This document shows, one piece after another, positions 22,827-36,102 of a stretch of 64,000 bases of DNA (position 1 is the first letter of the stretch; each line of letters begins with the position of its first letter). Source of the stretch: Prunus persica (Eukaryota; Streptophyta; Magnoliopsida; Rosales; Rosaceae); the NCBI RefSeq assembly GCF_000346465.2, contig NC_034009.1:462017-526016 (forward strand), written 5' to 3'. The notes beneath the pieces are model-generated. The model made no database searches, was not told where the DNA came from, and worked only from the letters and a program-made list of their open reading frames with translations. The position numbers and the translations under genes are program-made.

Positions 22827-24440
22827 TCTTTGAATATATTATGTTTTAATTACTTCTATTTATTTAATGAAGAATTAGTATTTAAATATTTAAATTCATT
22901 TCTTTTTTTGATCAAAGTGAGATAACTTCATTGAAACAACAATGTCAAAGTACAAAAAGAAGACTGGACTTTAGTAATGTAACAAGTGTGGTCTCATTAA
23001 AACCTTTCCTTTAAAAACCCCCAAATGGAGAAAAATCCGGTCAAGGAAAAAGAGTACCACTACATCACATCTAGTATAAAAATGGAATTTTAGCCTCCAA
23101 ACCCTAAATCCAAGTGTCAAACCAAAAACCATAGCTTTCAAACTTATCCGAACTTGTTCCATAACCGTTCGCAAGACTCAAACCCTAATTGTAAACCTAC
23201 TGTAGGGCACTTAGGACTCGATTAGGCTTGGATAATTACGTAACTCGACCTAGGGCTTTACAATTTAGGTTTTGCTCTCATAAATTAAAGAAATTGGACA
23301 AAAAACAAAAGTAAAGATATTAATTTTATATTTTTAAAATTTAAAAGCAAAAACAAAAGCACCTCTTCAGACGAAATTTCGTTGGCACATATTTTTCCTA
23401 GCAAAATTTACCATATTAGACCTCTCCCGATAAAATTTTGTCGGTAGAAGTAACTTTTGTCAGGAGAGGTCTAATCCAACAAACATTTGCTAGCATATAC
23501 CTATGCCGACAAAACTGCTTAATTTCTATAATTAAAAAAGAATATTCTGTAAAATTAGTTTCTTTACTTTTGTCTTTTGGCAACCTTCTTTTATTTAATT
23601 TATGTTATTAAGTAAAATCTTAGTCTTTTTAATTACTTTGCTTAGTTACTATATTTTAATTATGATTTCTTTAATGAATATTTAAATATTTTACTGATTT
23701 CATAAATTACTTAATAAATAGTAATTCATTATTTTATTTATATAATTAAAAAGAATATTCTAAAAGTATAGCCGCGCGGCTATACTCTTTAGAAGTGTAA
23801 AATTAGTTTCTTTACTTTTTTTTTGGGAAACTTCTTCAATTTAATTTATGTAATTAAGTAATATCATTTTCTTTTTAATTAATTTAATTAGTTATTACAT
23901 TTTAATTACTGTTCATTTAGCGAATATTTAAATATTTTACTGATTTCATAAATTACTTAATAAATAGTAATTAATTATTTAATTTATGTAATTAAATAGA
24001 ATATTTTAATAGTATAGCCGCACATCTATACTGTATAAATAATTATTTAAAATTATAGTCTCGCGGCTACACGCTTTAAAAGAATAGTTTAAACGTATAG
24101 CCGCCCAGCTATACGAATTTAATTTATGTAATGAAGTAATATCTTAGTCTTTTTTTTTTAATTAGTAATTATATTTTAATTATTGTTTCTTTAGTGAATA
24201 TTTAAATATTTTACTCATTTCATAAGTTACTTAACAAATAGTAATTAATTACTTAATTTATGTAATTAAATTGAATATTTTAAAAGTATAGCCGCACGGC
24301 GATACTCTATAAATATAAATTTTAAGATAATACCCACGCGGCTATACTCTTTAAATAGAAATGATAACAGTATAACTGCGCAACTATGTATCATTTAAAT
24401 AGAATATTTTATCAGTGTAGCCGTGCAGCTATACTATATA
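22827..24440. repeat. AT-rich tandem repeats with palindrome cluster D
   Basis: Roughly 200-240-bp segments repeat in tandem from ~23540 to 24260 (phrases TTAGTTTCTTTACTTTT, AATTTATGTAATTAAGTA, TTTCATAAATTACTTAATAAATAG). Palindrome units lie at 23766 (centre CG, perfect), 24012, 24053, 24095, 24286, 24328, 24370 and 24415, most degraded by one to several changes. Segment 23080-23282 is a third partial copy of the 18.2/19.0-kb repeat. No coding capacity. Confidence 0.75.
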
Positions 24441-25649
24441 AATAGAAATTTTCAAAGTGTGGGTGATTTGCCCTGGCTTATGCCTCATTTTAGTTAAAAC
24501 TCACCGTTTCACTAGTTGTAGGTTTTTTTTAAAAGTTTGGGCCATGTATAACTATGGCCTGGCCCAAATGTTTATTAATAAAACCCTTTTAACCTTTTAG
24601 TCTAAGTACAATAATAATTTATTAAAATTAAGAAATACATTATTTTAATTTTCGTATACGTGTCGTACTTTATCCTAATTTTTGGAGAATTGAATAAATG
24701 TACTATTTTTATGTTTTTTAGTGTTATTTTTTTTATTAAAAAAATTTCGACACTTTTACACTGTGACTCCTTGGACCAAGAATCTTGGATCCGCCACCGT
24801 GTGCAACAGAGATTTCTAGGTCTCTCATCGAAGAAAACGTTGATGATTTATAGTGCTAACTCTGAGTCACTTAAATCTTAATTAACCACACAATGCCAGG
24901 GATATGCTCGCTTCTTTTACTTCGTAGTTTCTCCCAATATGTCAGTTCTATGTATGCATTTTTGAAGTTTTGATAAAATCATTGTTAATGAAATATATGC
25001 TAAGGGTCGGTAGGTACTTAGGATACTTTACTCTTACTTTCTTTCAGAAGGTGAGCTATATATTGGGCATCATTTTCTTACACAGTCCTCACGTAAATAT
25101 GACCACTACACAGACATGTTCCTCATGAAAGTGATAGGGTAGTGTGCCCGCTCTTTTGTACCGAGTTTGAATCGTCATTTCAAGTAAATGATTACTTATG
25201 CATGGGAGAATTCATATAGGACAGAGTGGGCCTGCTCTCGCTTTGTCACAAAACTTTCCTCATTACTTTGTCCTAGTTTATCAGTTATCGATTGATATTA
25301 TCCTATTTGAAGAAGGCTCTCCCATATCTTTCATTTTCTTGCCCAGAGAGATCAGATGATAGCATGAATTTGAGTAAGTGTCAACTAGCATATTTTATTG
25401 ATTTGTGTGAAGCTAATAAATTAGCTCAACCAGCTCATGGTGGCAAAAGAAAAGCTTTGGGAACATTAAGTACCTGAGAAAATGAAATAGAGTTAAAAGA
25501 GATGCTGGGTTTGTTCAAAAATGATTTTAAATTAATATAGATCACCACATGCATTGATGCACACAGTAGATAATAACTATAGTATGGTGTAGTCATTTCT
25601 CAACTGGGGCCTTTTACATTGATCACCACATGCACCCAGACCCACAACG
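24441..25649. other. Intergenic region
   Basis: No recognisable gene on either strand; open frames are short and unlike known proteins. Confidence 0.5.
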
Positions 25650-25856
25650 GAATAACACTATTTTGCTATTCCGATGAGTCATGTCATACGTGATAATTTT
25701 TTCACTTGTTATTACGTGATAATTTTTTCACTTGTTATAACATGATTGGCCAGAATATCATTATTTTATTATCTCGACCAATCACATTATACTACATGTG
25801 ATAACTTTTTCACTGAACATAATGTAATTGACTGGAAATAACAAAACAGTGATATC
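25650..25856. mobile_element. Small MITE-like element
   Basis: Imperfect terminal inverted repeats: GAATAACACTATTTTGCTAT at the left against reverse-complemented right GATATCACTGTTTTGTTAT. Inside is a tandem duplication of an ACGTGATAATTTTTTCACTT unit (~25690 and ~25715) with an inverted partner near 25795. About 207 bp, noncoding. Confidence 0.5.
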
Positions 25857-26449
25857 TCTATTTCAAACAAGTATTTGTTTGCATCATCCTACCTATATAT
25901 AAAGCATTTAATTAGTACACTTCTTGGTTGGGTTGGGGGTTGGCCATAATATTTTATTTCTTCAATCAATGGTAATTTTGCTTCTTCTACATTAGACTAG
26001 TGCAGTACTAAATTTTGCATGTAAAAACAATCACAAATTGACACTAGCGTTGAGACGACATTGTGTTGGATAATTATTATAGAAAAACATATTAGTATGG
26101 AACTCTTAAATTAATTTAGATTAGTCAAACAGAAGTTTAATTATAATTTAAAATGATGGATTTCTTATCCTATATTTATAAGCATGAAGAAGCAGTAGCA
26201 TAATCACATTGAAAAGCTTCATGGTGATGCTTTTTGGGACTAAGAAATTAAAGGAAATTAATTATAATAAGATTAAAGAATAATACTGATTACCAAAGCT
26301 GCAAATTAATAATACCCCTCCTATTAACACATTACGTACTTTCATGATAGGGAACATAATAAGTAAATAATATATAGCTAGAAATTAATTCATTTCTCTA
26401 AATTAAGTTGCAGCAGAAAACTAATGTTCATATCATGATTGCACTTGAA
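25857..26449. other. 3' flank of the glycine-rich protein gene
   Basis: AT-rich, no gene seen; its right end should hold the 3' UTR of the minus-strand glycine-rich protein gene. Confidence 0.5.
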
Positions 26450-27450
26450 TTAGTGGCCACCGCCAGCTCCGATTCCAGCTCCACCGCCAAAGCCAGCCCC
26501 ACTACCAGCACCAAAACCACCTCCTCCACCAAATCCGCCTCCTCCACCACCGCCTAATCCACCACTAACACCTCCACTATTTTACACAGTACGCTGCGAT
26601 CACGCAAGNNNNNNNNNNNNNNNNNNNNNNNNNNNNNNNNNNNNNNNNNNNNNNNNNNNNNNNNNNNNNNNNNNNNNNNNNNNNNNNNNNNNNNNNNNNN
26701 NNNNNNNNNNNNNNNNNNNNNNNNNNNNNNNNNNNNNNNNNNNNNNNNNNNNNNNNNNNNNNNNNNNNNNNNNNNNNNNNNNNNNNNNNNNNNNNNNNNN
26801 NNNNNNNNNNNNNNNNNNNNNNNNNNNNNNNNNNNNNNNNNNNNNNNNNNNNNNNNNNNNNNNNNNNNNNNNNNNNNNNNNNNNNNNNNNNNNNNNNNNN
26901 NNNNNNNNNNNNNNNNNNNNNNNNNNNNNNNNNNNNNGCTCCTCCTCCACGCTAAACCACCTCCAGCTCCTCCACCTAAACCACCTGCAGCTCCTCCTCC
27001 ACCTAAACCACCTCCAGCTCCTCCTCCTAAGCCACCCCCAGCACCACCACCACCTCCTGCACCTCCACCTAGACCACCACCACCACCTCCTAACCCACCT
27101 CCTGCACCCCCACCTAGACCACCGCCACCTCCTAACCCACCACCTGCACCTCCTCCACCTCCAAGCCCACCACCACCTCCTAGACCTCCACCTCCGCCAA
27201 GACCACCCCCACCGCCAATGCCTCCACCAAGACCACCGCCACCGCCAATGCCTCCACCAACTCCACCGCCACCAAACCTTCCATGCCTAAACCCCTTTCC
27301 TCCCCTAAAAAAACGTGGGTGGGGATGAGGAAATAAGTGCTTATCATCCTTAACCACCTTAGCATCATCATCCGCCACAACCAAACCACTCACAAGAAAA
27401 ACACATAAGATAGCAACTACAACACAACCAGCTGATAAAATGACCCTCAT
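26450..27450 (-). CDS. Secreted glycine-rich protein (class I GRP), interrupted by assembly gap
   Basis: From the Met at 27450: an N-terminal signal peptide (MRVILSAGCVVVAILCVFLV..., cleavage likely near residue 26), a charged linker with DDDAKVVKDDKHLF and HPHPRFF, then long GGGGLGGG/AGGG repeats typical of plant cell-wall glycine-rich structural proteins. The frame is then broken: an extra G near 26952 shifts it, followed by 329 unknown bases (26609-26937). Beyond the gap, 26450-26578 again reads GGFGGG and GIGAGGGH in a Gly-rich frame with a natural TAA at 26450-26452. The shift and the odd 30 bp beside the gap are probably assembly errors in a collapsed repeat. True length unknown. Confidence 0.8.
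26609..26937. other. Assembly gap (329 N)
   Basis: A run of N inside the GGN-coding repeat. The flank 26579-26608 does not encode glycine and does not resemble either side, so it may be a misassembled or non-genomic read end. Confidence 0.95.
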
Positions 27451-27571
27451 ATTTGATAATTTGCTTAACCCAAAATGAAGCTACTTGATCAAAATGAAGG
27501 AAGCAGAGCTAATAACTAGCTCTCTCTTTCACTCGTAGTGCACAAGTAAAACGAAAGCATGCTGTGTTGTG

Positions 27572-27578
27572 TTATATA
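27572..27578 (-). promoter_or_regulatory. TATA box of the glycine-rich protein gene
   Basis: Minus-strand TATATAA about 122 bp upstream of the ATG, in a pyrimidine-rich promoter context. Confidence 0.5.
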
Positions 27579-28048
27579 GTGCAAGAAGAGAAGTGAAGGT
27601 TAATAGGCTAAGAGAGGGGTCGGTCGATATGTAGTCACCCAACTGTCACGCTTGGATGGAGTAATGAGGCTCACCTGTCTGTGGGCAAGTAATTTATTTG
27701 GCCAACTGTCCTCTCCCTCCAACTCCAACACGCTCTGTCAGACATGAAATGAAAGCCCACTCTCTTCTCTTTCCCTCTGAATTTTATTAGGTGTTAGGGT
27801 TTTCACTCTCATGCTTTTTTGTTTTCCTTTTCTGCTCTGACAATAATATTATATTGAGGAGAGAGTCAAATTAACCAAAACCAACAAGTTGAAAAAGCCG
27901 TGGTCTTGGTCTTGATCTGCATCTGGGGAGATTCAATTTCTTTTCTTCTTAGGTGTAGCATCTAGTCTAGTGTGTGATTCAATTCAAAGGGGTTTTGTGG
28001 TGCCATTAATGGACCAACCAAACAACGTCCGGACATCATTATACCTTC

Positions 28049-28095
<47 letters not shown>

Positions 28096-29600
28096 ACACA
28101 AACATCTTTATACCTGATCCTCTGTCTCTCTCATATATCATTTTTAAAAACAAATTTGTGATAGTTATGAAATTTATCGCATCAAATATATAATTCAGTA
28201 AATTTCTAATCTGTTTCACGAGTTAAGTATACATATAACTAGCACAATAGTTTCTTGTTTGTTTATGAATAAAGTACGAAGTCATTTTGATATATGCTTC
28301 ATGCGTGCACAGAGACCTTTTTGTTGCATGCTTCATGAGATCGTCATCAGATTCAGATGGATTATGTTGCAACATAGAATATGAAGTGTGATCATTGCTC
28401 TAAGTTGATGGTTGGTACGAAACAACATACCTTTGAATACCAATATTATTTGTAAATACTGCAGTGAAGTAGTCTTTCAATGTTCATGTTAACAGTTTAT
28501 CTTAATTTTATACAGAGAAGGATGACCCTTGTAGAACTGTTAGAAAATTGCATTTTAGCATATGCTTGAAACTTGAATATAATAGTGCGTACTCATCCAT
28601 ATAGAGAAAGGGTATGTACCTTTTAACTTATCAAGCCAGTTCAATGTGAGGCAAGGAACTCGTTCATATATAACAATTAACTAGTCCCTTGTCACGCCGT
28701 CTGCCAATTGTGTTTTATAATTAATTATTTTTTAAATTTTAAATTTAATTTAAATAATAACTAATTAAAAAACTCAATTGACACATACGGGTCAAGAGGC
28801 TAATATTAACAAAAGAATAAGCATGTATGTGTGTCGAGATGAGGTGAATGACATTTTCCGTTGGACTGAAACTAGTGAAGACATTCCTCGTAGGGATCCC
28901 AGGGCAGCCTTGTAAAATTCTTTGAATTTGCCTTCTTCTGTGAAATGATTATCCATTTAGAGAAGAATGTGCGGGCTCATTCACAAAGTTTGGGTGCACC
29001 TTGTCCTTCAAGTAATCAATCTTCTGCAAGACGAATGATTTGCCCCGTCATAATGATGATGATGCATAATATGTTTATAAGAGCATCTCCAATAGCAGTA
29101 GGCCACTCATGTAAGCCCAAATATCCCTCAAAGCCCAACAAGTTCTTTTCCCAGACTTTCTTTACTTCTGAAAGGCCCATTCTAGTAGGGCCCATGGAAT
29201 CCAGATGGAGATATGAAGTCATTCCATCCCGGAATAATTAGGGAAAGGCAAGGGGTACAATTCCTATTTATATTCTAGCATTTTAGCCAGACAAGACAAG
29301 TTAAACAAGAGTGCTGCTGCAAATCACCTACTAGTGTAGTAGTTTGGAGTATTTACTCTCTCATGCAAGGTTTTGGATTCGAGTCCTCGCATCCGTGTTG
29401 TGTGTGTGAGTTTAATATGCTATCGTCTCTATTTTTCGTAGTTAAATAAGGTGTACTTAGTTAATTTTATTTTTTGATTAAAATATTAAAGTTAACTTAA
29501 ATTATAAAATGTACTCAATTAATTTTAAGGTTCCTTTAGCAGCACTCTTAAACAATGGTAATTAAACCAAAACACGAAATCAAAGTCGTTTATGTACGAG
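27579..29600. other. Intergenic region between GRP and LUH
   Basis: Contains a (CT)n microsatellite at 28052-28094 and a sequence starting GAGCATCTCCAATAG at ~29090, which resembles a plant Harbinger/Tourist terminal repeat but has no matching partner found. No gene is supported. Confidence 0.5.
28052..28094. repeat. (CT)n microsatellite
   Basis: About 21 uninterrupted CT dinucleotides. Confidence 0.95.
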
Positions 29601-29799
29601 CCATCCAACATGTGTCACTGCCATTTCCAGCGCCCAAACGTCTTTGATTGGGTTTCGTTCCCTAACTCTTTACCTGACCACCTTGTGATACGTCAAAATA
29701 AAAAGAATAGAGAAGAAAAGCTTTAAATTTCTAGAATTATACACGACTGTACTGTACAGAGCCAACACCAAAGCGGCCCAGGTTCGGGCTCCAAGGCTG

Positions 29800-30360
29800 A
29801 GGTTTGGAGAAAGCTAAGAAGCTCGCTTCATTGACTTCACTGACACAAAAAAACACAGAGAGAAAAGAAGCTCATCAGCTTCGGTTAAAGTTCAAATTGT
29901 TGTGATTTACAGCGAAAAACTTGGAAGTGTTGGAAGGAACTCCGTGTGCTTTGTGATCACAAACAATTGACAAAGCCTAACTCGTCGTGTCACGTCTTCT
30001 TGCTTAAATTCTCAAATCCCAATAACACGAGTTTTTAAATTCCCTCAATTTTTGTGTGCTATTACAAAATTGTGTGCTTGCTGGTGGAGTCAGCAGCGCA
30101 TGCTTGATCAACGACGATCGTCCTTCTCTCATAGCCTCTGATCCAACAATTTCTTCTTCTCAGGTTGGTCCTGTCACTGCAATGCAGTTACAATTCAACA
30201 ATCTCGCCAATTATTTTTGATTTTTTGAAACCAGAAGTAAATTTTTCTTTTTTAAATTGCGATTATGTTCTTGGTAATGCAAATTTTGGATTTTGATTGC
30301 AAAGCTGAATTGGGTTTTCTTTGTTTTTGGCAGTTTGGCTTGTATAATTTGACCCACACA
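29800..30360 (+). promoter_or_regulatory. LUH 5' leader with probable leader intron
   Basis: The region before the LUH ATG has a good donor (CAG|GTTGGT, intron start 30164) and acceptor (TTTTTGGCAG, ending 30333), consistent with an intron in the 5' UTR 27 bp before the ATG. The transcription start is not identifiable with confidence. Confidence 0.45.
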
Positions 30361-33300
30361 ATGGCGCAGAGTAATTGGGAAGCAGATAAGATGTACATAC
30401 TGTGATTTATTTATTAGTGAACTATTACATGTTTTGATTATGTATTATGTGTTTGTTAGTGGGTTTTTTGCTAAATTTGGTTAATTTGCTTTGTCTATAG
30501 GCTTGATGTGTACATTTATGATTATTTAGTGAAGAAAGAATTGCATGCTACTGCTAAGTCTTTCATGAATGAAGGGAAGGTTGCACCGGATCCAGTAGGT
30601 AATGGACACTAAACAATAGCAAAGAATTTATTTACTTCTTCTTTGTGCTTATTATTACTTTGGTAATACTATTCAACTTGTTGAATTGGGCTAGATTAGA
30701 TCCGTTTTGAATGGTCCTATTGTTTATGCTGCTCGCTTCCAATCAATTTGAGTAGCAATTTATCACGCTTATTGACTTGGGACTCTAAGAGTACTGTCTT
30801 CACTTCAAGTTAACTGTAATTAGTTATTACATATAATATGCAGCCATTGATGCTCCCGGGGGGTTTCTTTTTGAATGGTGGTCTGTGTTTTGGGACATTT
30901 TTATTGCGAGGACAAATGATAAACATTCTGAGGCCGCCGCAGCTTATATAGAGGTGACTGTTTCAATTTTAATGCTATAGATGTGGCCGCTAGGATAATT
31001 GTGCTACTTATGCTGATGTTTTAACTGACCTCTTTATGCACTCCTATTTTCTTGATTTGCAGGCACAACAAGGTAAAGCAAAAGAGCAACAACAGCTGCA
31101 AATGCAGCAGTTGCAACTAATGCGCCAAGCTCAGATGCAACGAAGGGATCCTAATCATCCTCCCCTTGGTGGTCCATTAAATTCAATAAGCTCTGAAGGA
31201 ATGCTTGGGCAATCTACTGCTAGTGCACTGGCAGCAAAAATGTATGAGGAACGTGTGAAACACCCCAATCCAATTGACTCAGAGACATCCCAACCACTCC
31301 TTGATGCTAGAGTGGCCCTTCTGAAATCAACAAACCATCCTGGGTAAGCAACTGGAAGATCATATTTTCACAGTTTTCTGATATTTAGTTATTTTGGTAG
31401 TTTATTTTTCTTGGTCATTTGCTAATACAGTCAGATGGTTCAAGGAAACCCTGGTAGTGTTAATGCGGCATTACAACAAATCCAGGCTCGAAGTCAACAG
31501 ACCACAGTAACTACTTATACAACACTAATTGTACTGTTTTCTTCCTTTCCTTCTTTCTAATTTTAGTAAAGCTTTGGTTCTTCCTTGTCTGTAGGACATA
31601 AAGAGTGAAGTTAACATGGGCACTGCTCAGAGATCTTTGCCTACGGATTCTTCAATTTATGGGCAGGGCATGATGCAGTCAAAACCAGGAATGGGGAATG
31701 CAGGTATGACTTCCTGGTTCTTAAAAGAATTTAAGAATCAAAATAGAGGCATAGAATTTTATGTTGTCTACCAGACAGGAGAAGGATTAAAAGCATCATG
31801 ATTTTGTTATGTTTGTTTATGCTCACTTTCCTACTTTCTTTGTTTCCTTCCACATCATTCCTAACACCAATCTACAATTTATGAGGTATAATTCAGATTA
31901 AATAATATTTCGACCTTTCTATTTATGTCTCTCGTATACCTTAAAGTGCGATTATCTTTTATGCTATTGCATATTTGTTATGTCAAAGCTAAACTTTGTG
32001 ATAAAAAAAAATAAAGTTATGCTCAAAATGAGTTTACAGTTATAGACCATGCCCGCTGCAACCAAATAAAAAGAAAATCAAAGAAGGAAAATGTTAAAAT
32101 GCTATTCCGTGTAAAATTAAATGAATGTACCTACAGGGCCAGGTGACTGTTCCTCATCGCACTGAATATTAGGCTAGCTCCTTAGTTGGCATGCCTTGGT
32201 GCTCAAACATCCGCTCTAGAAACAGTGTCGGGATGTAAGTGTTGAGCCCAGGAGTTCAGTAATGTTCTTTTGTTTGTGTCAAACTGGGTCGCTATGCAAT
32301 AAGCTTGTGGAGATGCCTGAGAAGTCATATTTTTAAAATTTCCTGTTAAATTTTCTAATTATTGTTAAAAGAATTATTTTTATTTTTTCTTTCTTTGGAA
32401 TACAGGATTGAACCCAGGAGTTGGTGGTCTTCCGTTGAAGGGTTGGCCTTTAACTGTGAGTTGTATTCTGAAGTTCATGTGTCTCAGGGATTCATGTTGT
32501 AAATATGACTGGTCCGACGATTTTAACTGAGGCATGTGCCAATACAGGGAATTGACCAGATGCGGCCAGGTTTAGGTGCTCAAGTTCAAAAGCCTTTTCT
32601 GCAAGGTGCAACTCAGTTTCAGCTTCTCTCGCAGCAACAACAACAGCTTTTAGCACAGGTTCAGGCACAAGGAAATGTTGGTAGCTCACCTATCTATGGA
32701 GATATGAGGGGATTTCCTAGGGGAAATTTAAATGCCAAAGATGGTCAGCCAATCACAAATAATGGATCTATAGGTTCTCCTATGCAGTCAACTTCATCGA
32801 AGGTAAGATGTTATTCACAAGCTTGGCAAGACTGGTCCTCCTTCTTGTTTATAAATGTCATATCTTTCTATAGGTCCTCCTATGCACTTTTATGTTGAAT
32901 ATATAGGATTGCTGCTGCATAAGGTTTGGGTTTTCTTAGTATAGGTGTATAAAAGAACATCTCTAGGGCTAATGATTTATAAGTCATATGGTTGGTTATG
33001 AGTAACTACTCTTTGTGATGATTTTTCCAGAACCTTTGGTGTGTTTAAAACAGACATAATGATGACGTTTCTCTTAATTTTGCTGTGTTTCAATCAGATA
33101 AACATGTCACAGATGCAACACTCTTCTTCTCAACAACAACAGGATCCTTTGCAGCCTCAGCAAGTACAACAGGTTGTGCTTGCTTTTGTTGATCCAGTGA
33201 TGTCATGTCCTTTATTTTCCCTTCACTGCTATAAGCTAAATTTTTTATTGAGGTCACATGTTTGAATATTAATTCTGTCTGAGCTTTTCTATGAACCAAA

Positions 33301-36059
33301 TTGATACTATACTAAAACATATATATATATATATATATATATTAGATTATTTACTAATGGCCGTTTATCATGTAATAGAATAGCCGCAAGAGGAAAGGGC
33401 CTTCTTCCTCTGGAGCTGCTAACAGTACTGGTACAGGAAATACAATTGGTCCTTCACCCAACTCTCAACCATCAACGCCATCCACCCATACCCCTGGAGA
33501 CGGAGTTTCTATGGCTGGTAATTTGCCAAATGCCAGTAACATTCCGAAAAGTATTATGATGTATGGTGCAGATGGAACTGGTGGCCTTGCATCGTCCACA
33601 AACCAGCTGGTACGTAAAATTTAGATATTTAACCTTCGTTATCTACAGATAGGAGGGTTAATCTAAATGCTCAGGACTCCATAAGACATGACATTCCTTG
33701 CAAGTAAAATCATTAGTATCCAAAAAAGCAATAGTCTTCACCGTAGACATTTAATTGGAACAAGCAATTACTAATTACTTTCATACCTTTTCCAATAATA
33801 TCTTGATTTAAAACCATGTGTGAAGGATGGAAAAGGGAAATTTGATGCTCCTAATTATTTGATTATGTTTATTAGCTGGGTCCATGTTTCAATGGATGTG
33901 GAATTGATAAAGGTGTTGTGTGTACAAAGTTACTAGCAAGACACGTATTTTCTTATCATCTGAGGTTTTTGAATCTCATATAATTAAATATGCTATACTT
34001 TGTGTTTGACTGCAAAATTTTATCTCCGAAGTTCTCATTTCCCCACATATCCATTTTATTATCCATGCATAAGTTATAAGTTATAACTATTTATACTTTT
34101 AACATCGTGTCCAATTGGGATGCTTGAGATTAATGGCTCCAATCTGTGTCTGCTACCGGATTTATCTAATGGGACCACTCTAGCAAATTGTGCTTGCTTC
34201 GAGACAGATTTTCCCCACTAAATTTAAGAAGTCTTTGTTGAATCATTTTTTCAATTGCAGGATGACATTGAACAATTTGGAGATGTTGGCTCCTTAGAAG
34301 ATAATGTGGAATCCTTTTTATCACATGATGATGGAGATGGAAGGGATCTTTTTGGCACATTGAAACGGAACCCTGCACATTCTGCAGAAGCTTCAAAGGG
34401 TATAGATGATTTCATGTTTGAAAATGTTTTTTTCTCCTAAATTTGTTAAATGTTCATTGATAGCATGGTCAAAGATGCATGATTCATGATATCCAAACAA
34501 CTAATGGTATTAGCCTAAAAATTTGGCCATCATGACTGCTCTTCTACCCGTCAATTGTCTCTAACAGCTTCTCCTTCGTCACCTTGTTGCCAAGGTGTGT
34601 TTCATCATCCAAAGCATAGAGCTTGAACTTGAAACTAGGATCATGCATGGCAACTTGGGTCCATGCAACCCAGGAACCTTATTACAGAAGGAACCTATGA
34701 CCATGTGTGTTTTTTATCCCAGCATTATCACCACCTACCTCCTCTTCTTTCCCAGAGAGGAGCCCTTTGGGATACACTCCAAAACTGGTTGAATGTTCAC
34801 CACCAACCAATGGGTCCACAATACAATTGGGTATTTTGGTTCCGGGGCATCAATATCCTGCACCGCAAGAGCCAGACTCTTGGTTACTTGGCAGATTGTA
34901 CCATTTAGTGGTAGATATTTTTTTCTTCCCTCCTTGACCTTCTAACGTGTACTTTCTGGTCAATCTTCCTTCATGGTCTTTTCCAGGTGATGTCAACCTG
35001 AATTCATTGCTAGCTGCCTTATTTCTTGCTAATAAACTATTTTATGCCAAAACCCAAGAGACAATCTTGCTAAATTCATTGCAGCCAAGATTACTGCTAT
35101 TAAGTACAGTGTTAATTGATCCAACTGACTGCAGCAGTGACTTTTTCTCTTTAACTCAGGTTTTTCCTTCAGTGAAGTTGGTTCAATACGTAAAAGTAGT
35201 AGCAAAGTTGTCTGTTGTCATTTCTCTTCAGAGGGAAAACTGTTGGCCAGTGCTGGGCATGACAAGAAGGTATAATTCCCTCTAGGGAATGAATTACAAT
35301 TTCTAAAGATACTGGGTGAACAATAATGCTAGAGACACCACATTTTTGCACCATATTGAAATACCAGATCATGTGGCAAATAATGTGTACATGCCATGTC
35401 AATTAATGATTTTCTCTCTTTGGATGTTGCTTGTACAAATCACTTGCCACATTATGTCGTATTGAAATGTGGTACAAAAATTTGGTCAGCCTAGTATTAC
35501 TTTATTATAATGTTGTAAAGTGTTTATTCATTTATGCTTCACATGAATGATGCTGTTACTAGTTACTACTGACTTGTATTATTTTGGTCCAGAAGATACT
35601 TCAGGAAATATGTTATGACTTAGTTCCGGGGAAATCCATTCTGATTATTTTGATTATTTATCTAAAACAAAGCATCTCTACTGATTGTTACACCCCATAT
35701 TTGTGATAACATTTGAAGTTAACACTGATTTAGTGAGGTGCATGTAAGAAAAAATAGATTGATACCGGAATTCGCTGTATCCCTGAAGATCCCTTTACCA
35801 AAATGTTTGAATGGCTTTGGCATATATGCATTGTCACTGGCTCTGTATGATTGCGATTTTATAAAGTTCTCCCAGAATGGCCTTTTTCCGGTTTCACATA
35901 GTATTTCGGACTGGAGGCAAGGCATTCATTTTACATAGTAAGATGTGTGTGATAATGTCTTATGGGGAAAATGCAGATCAATGGTAAAACACTTTTGATT
36001 GTGGGTTTAACTACCTGTGCAATCAAGGCAGGATTATTTGGGAAAGAAAACCCACATAT

Positions 36060-36102
<43 letters not shown>

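Noticed and set aside
27180..27389. Met/Val-rich frame overlapping the glycine-rich protein gene
   Set aside because: It is an alternate frame of GGN repeats.
34595..34937. Overlapping plus-strand frames in LUH intron 11 as a nested gene or retroelement
   Set aside because: No known motif could be recognised on either strand and exon 11 to exon 12 splicing is clean; left as intron sequence.
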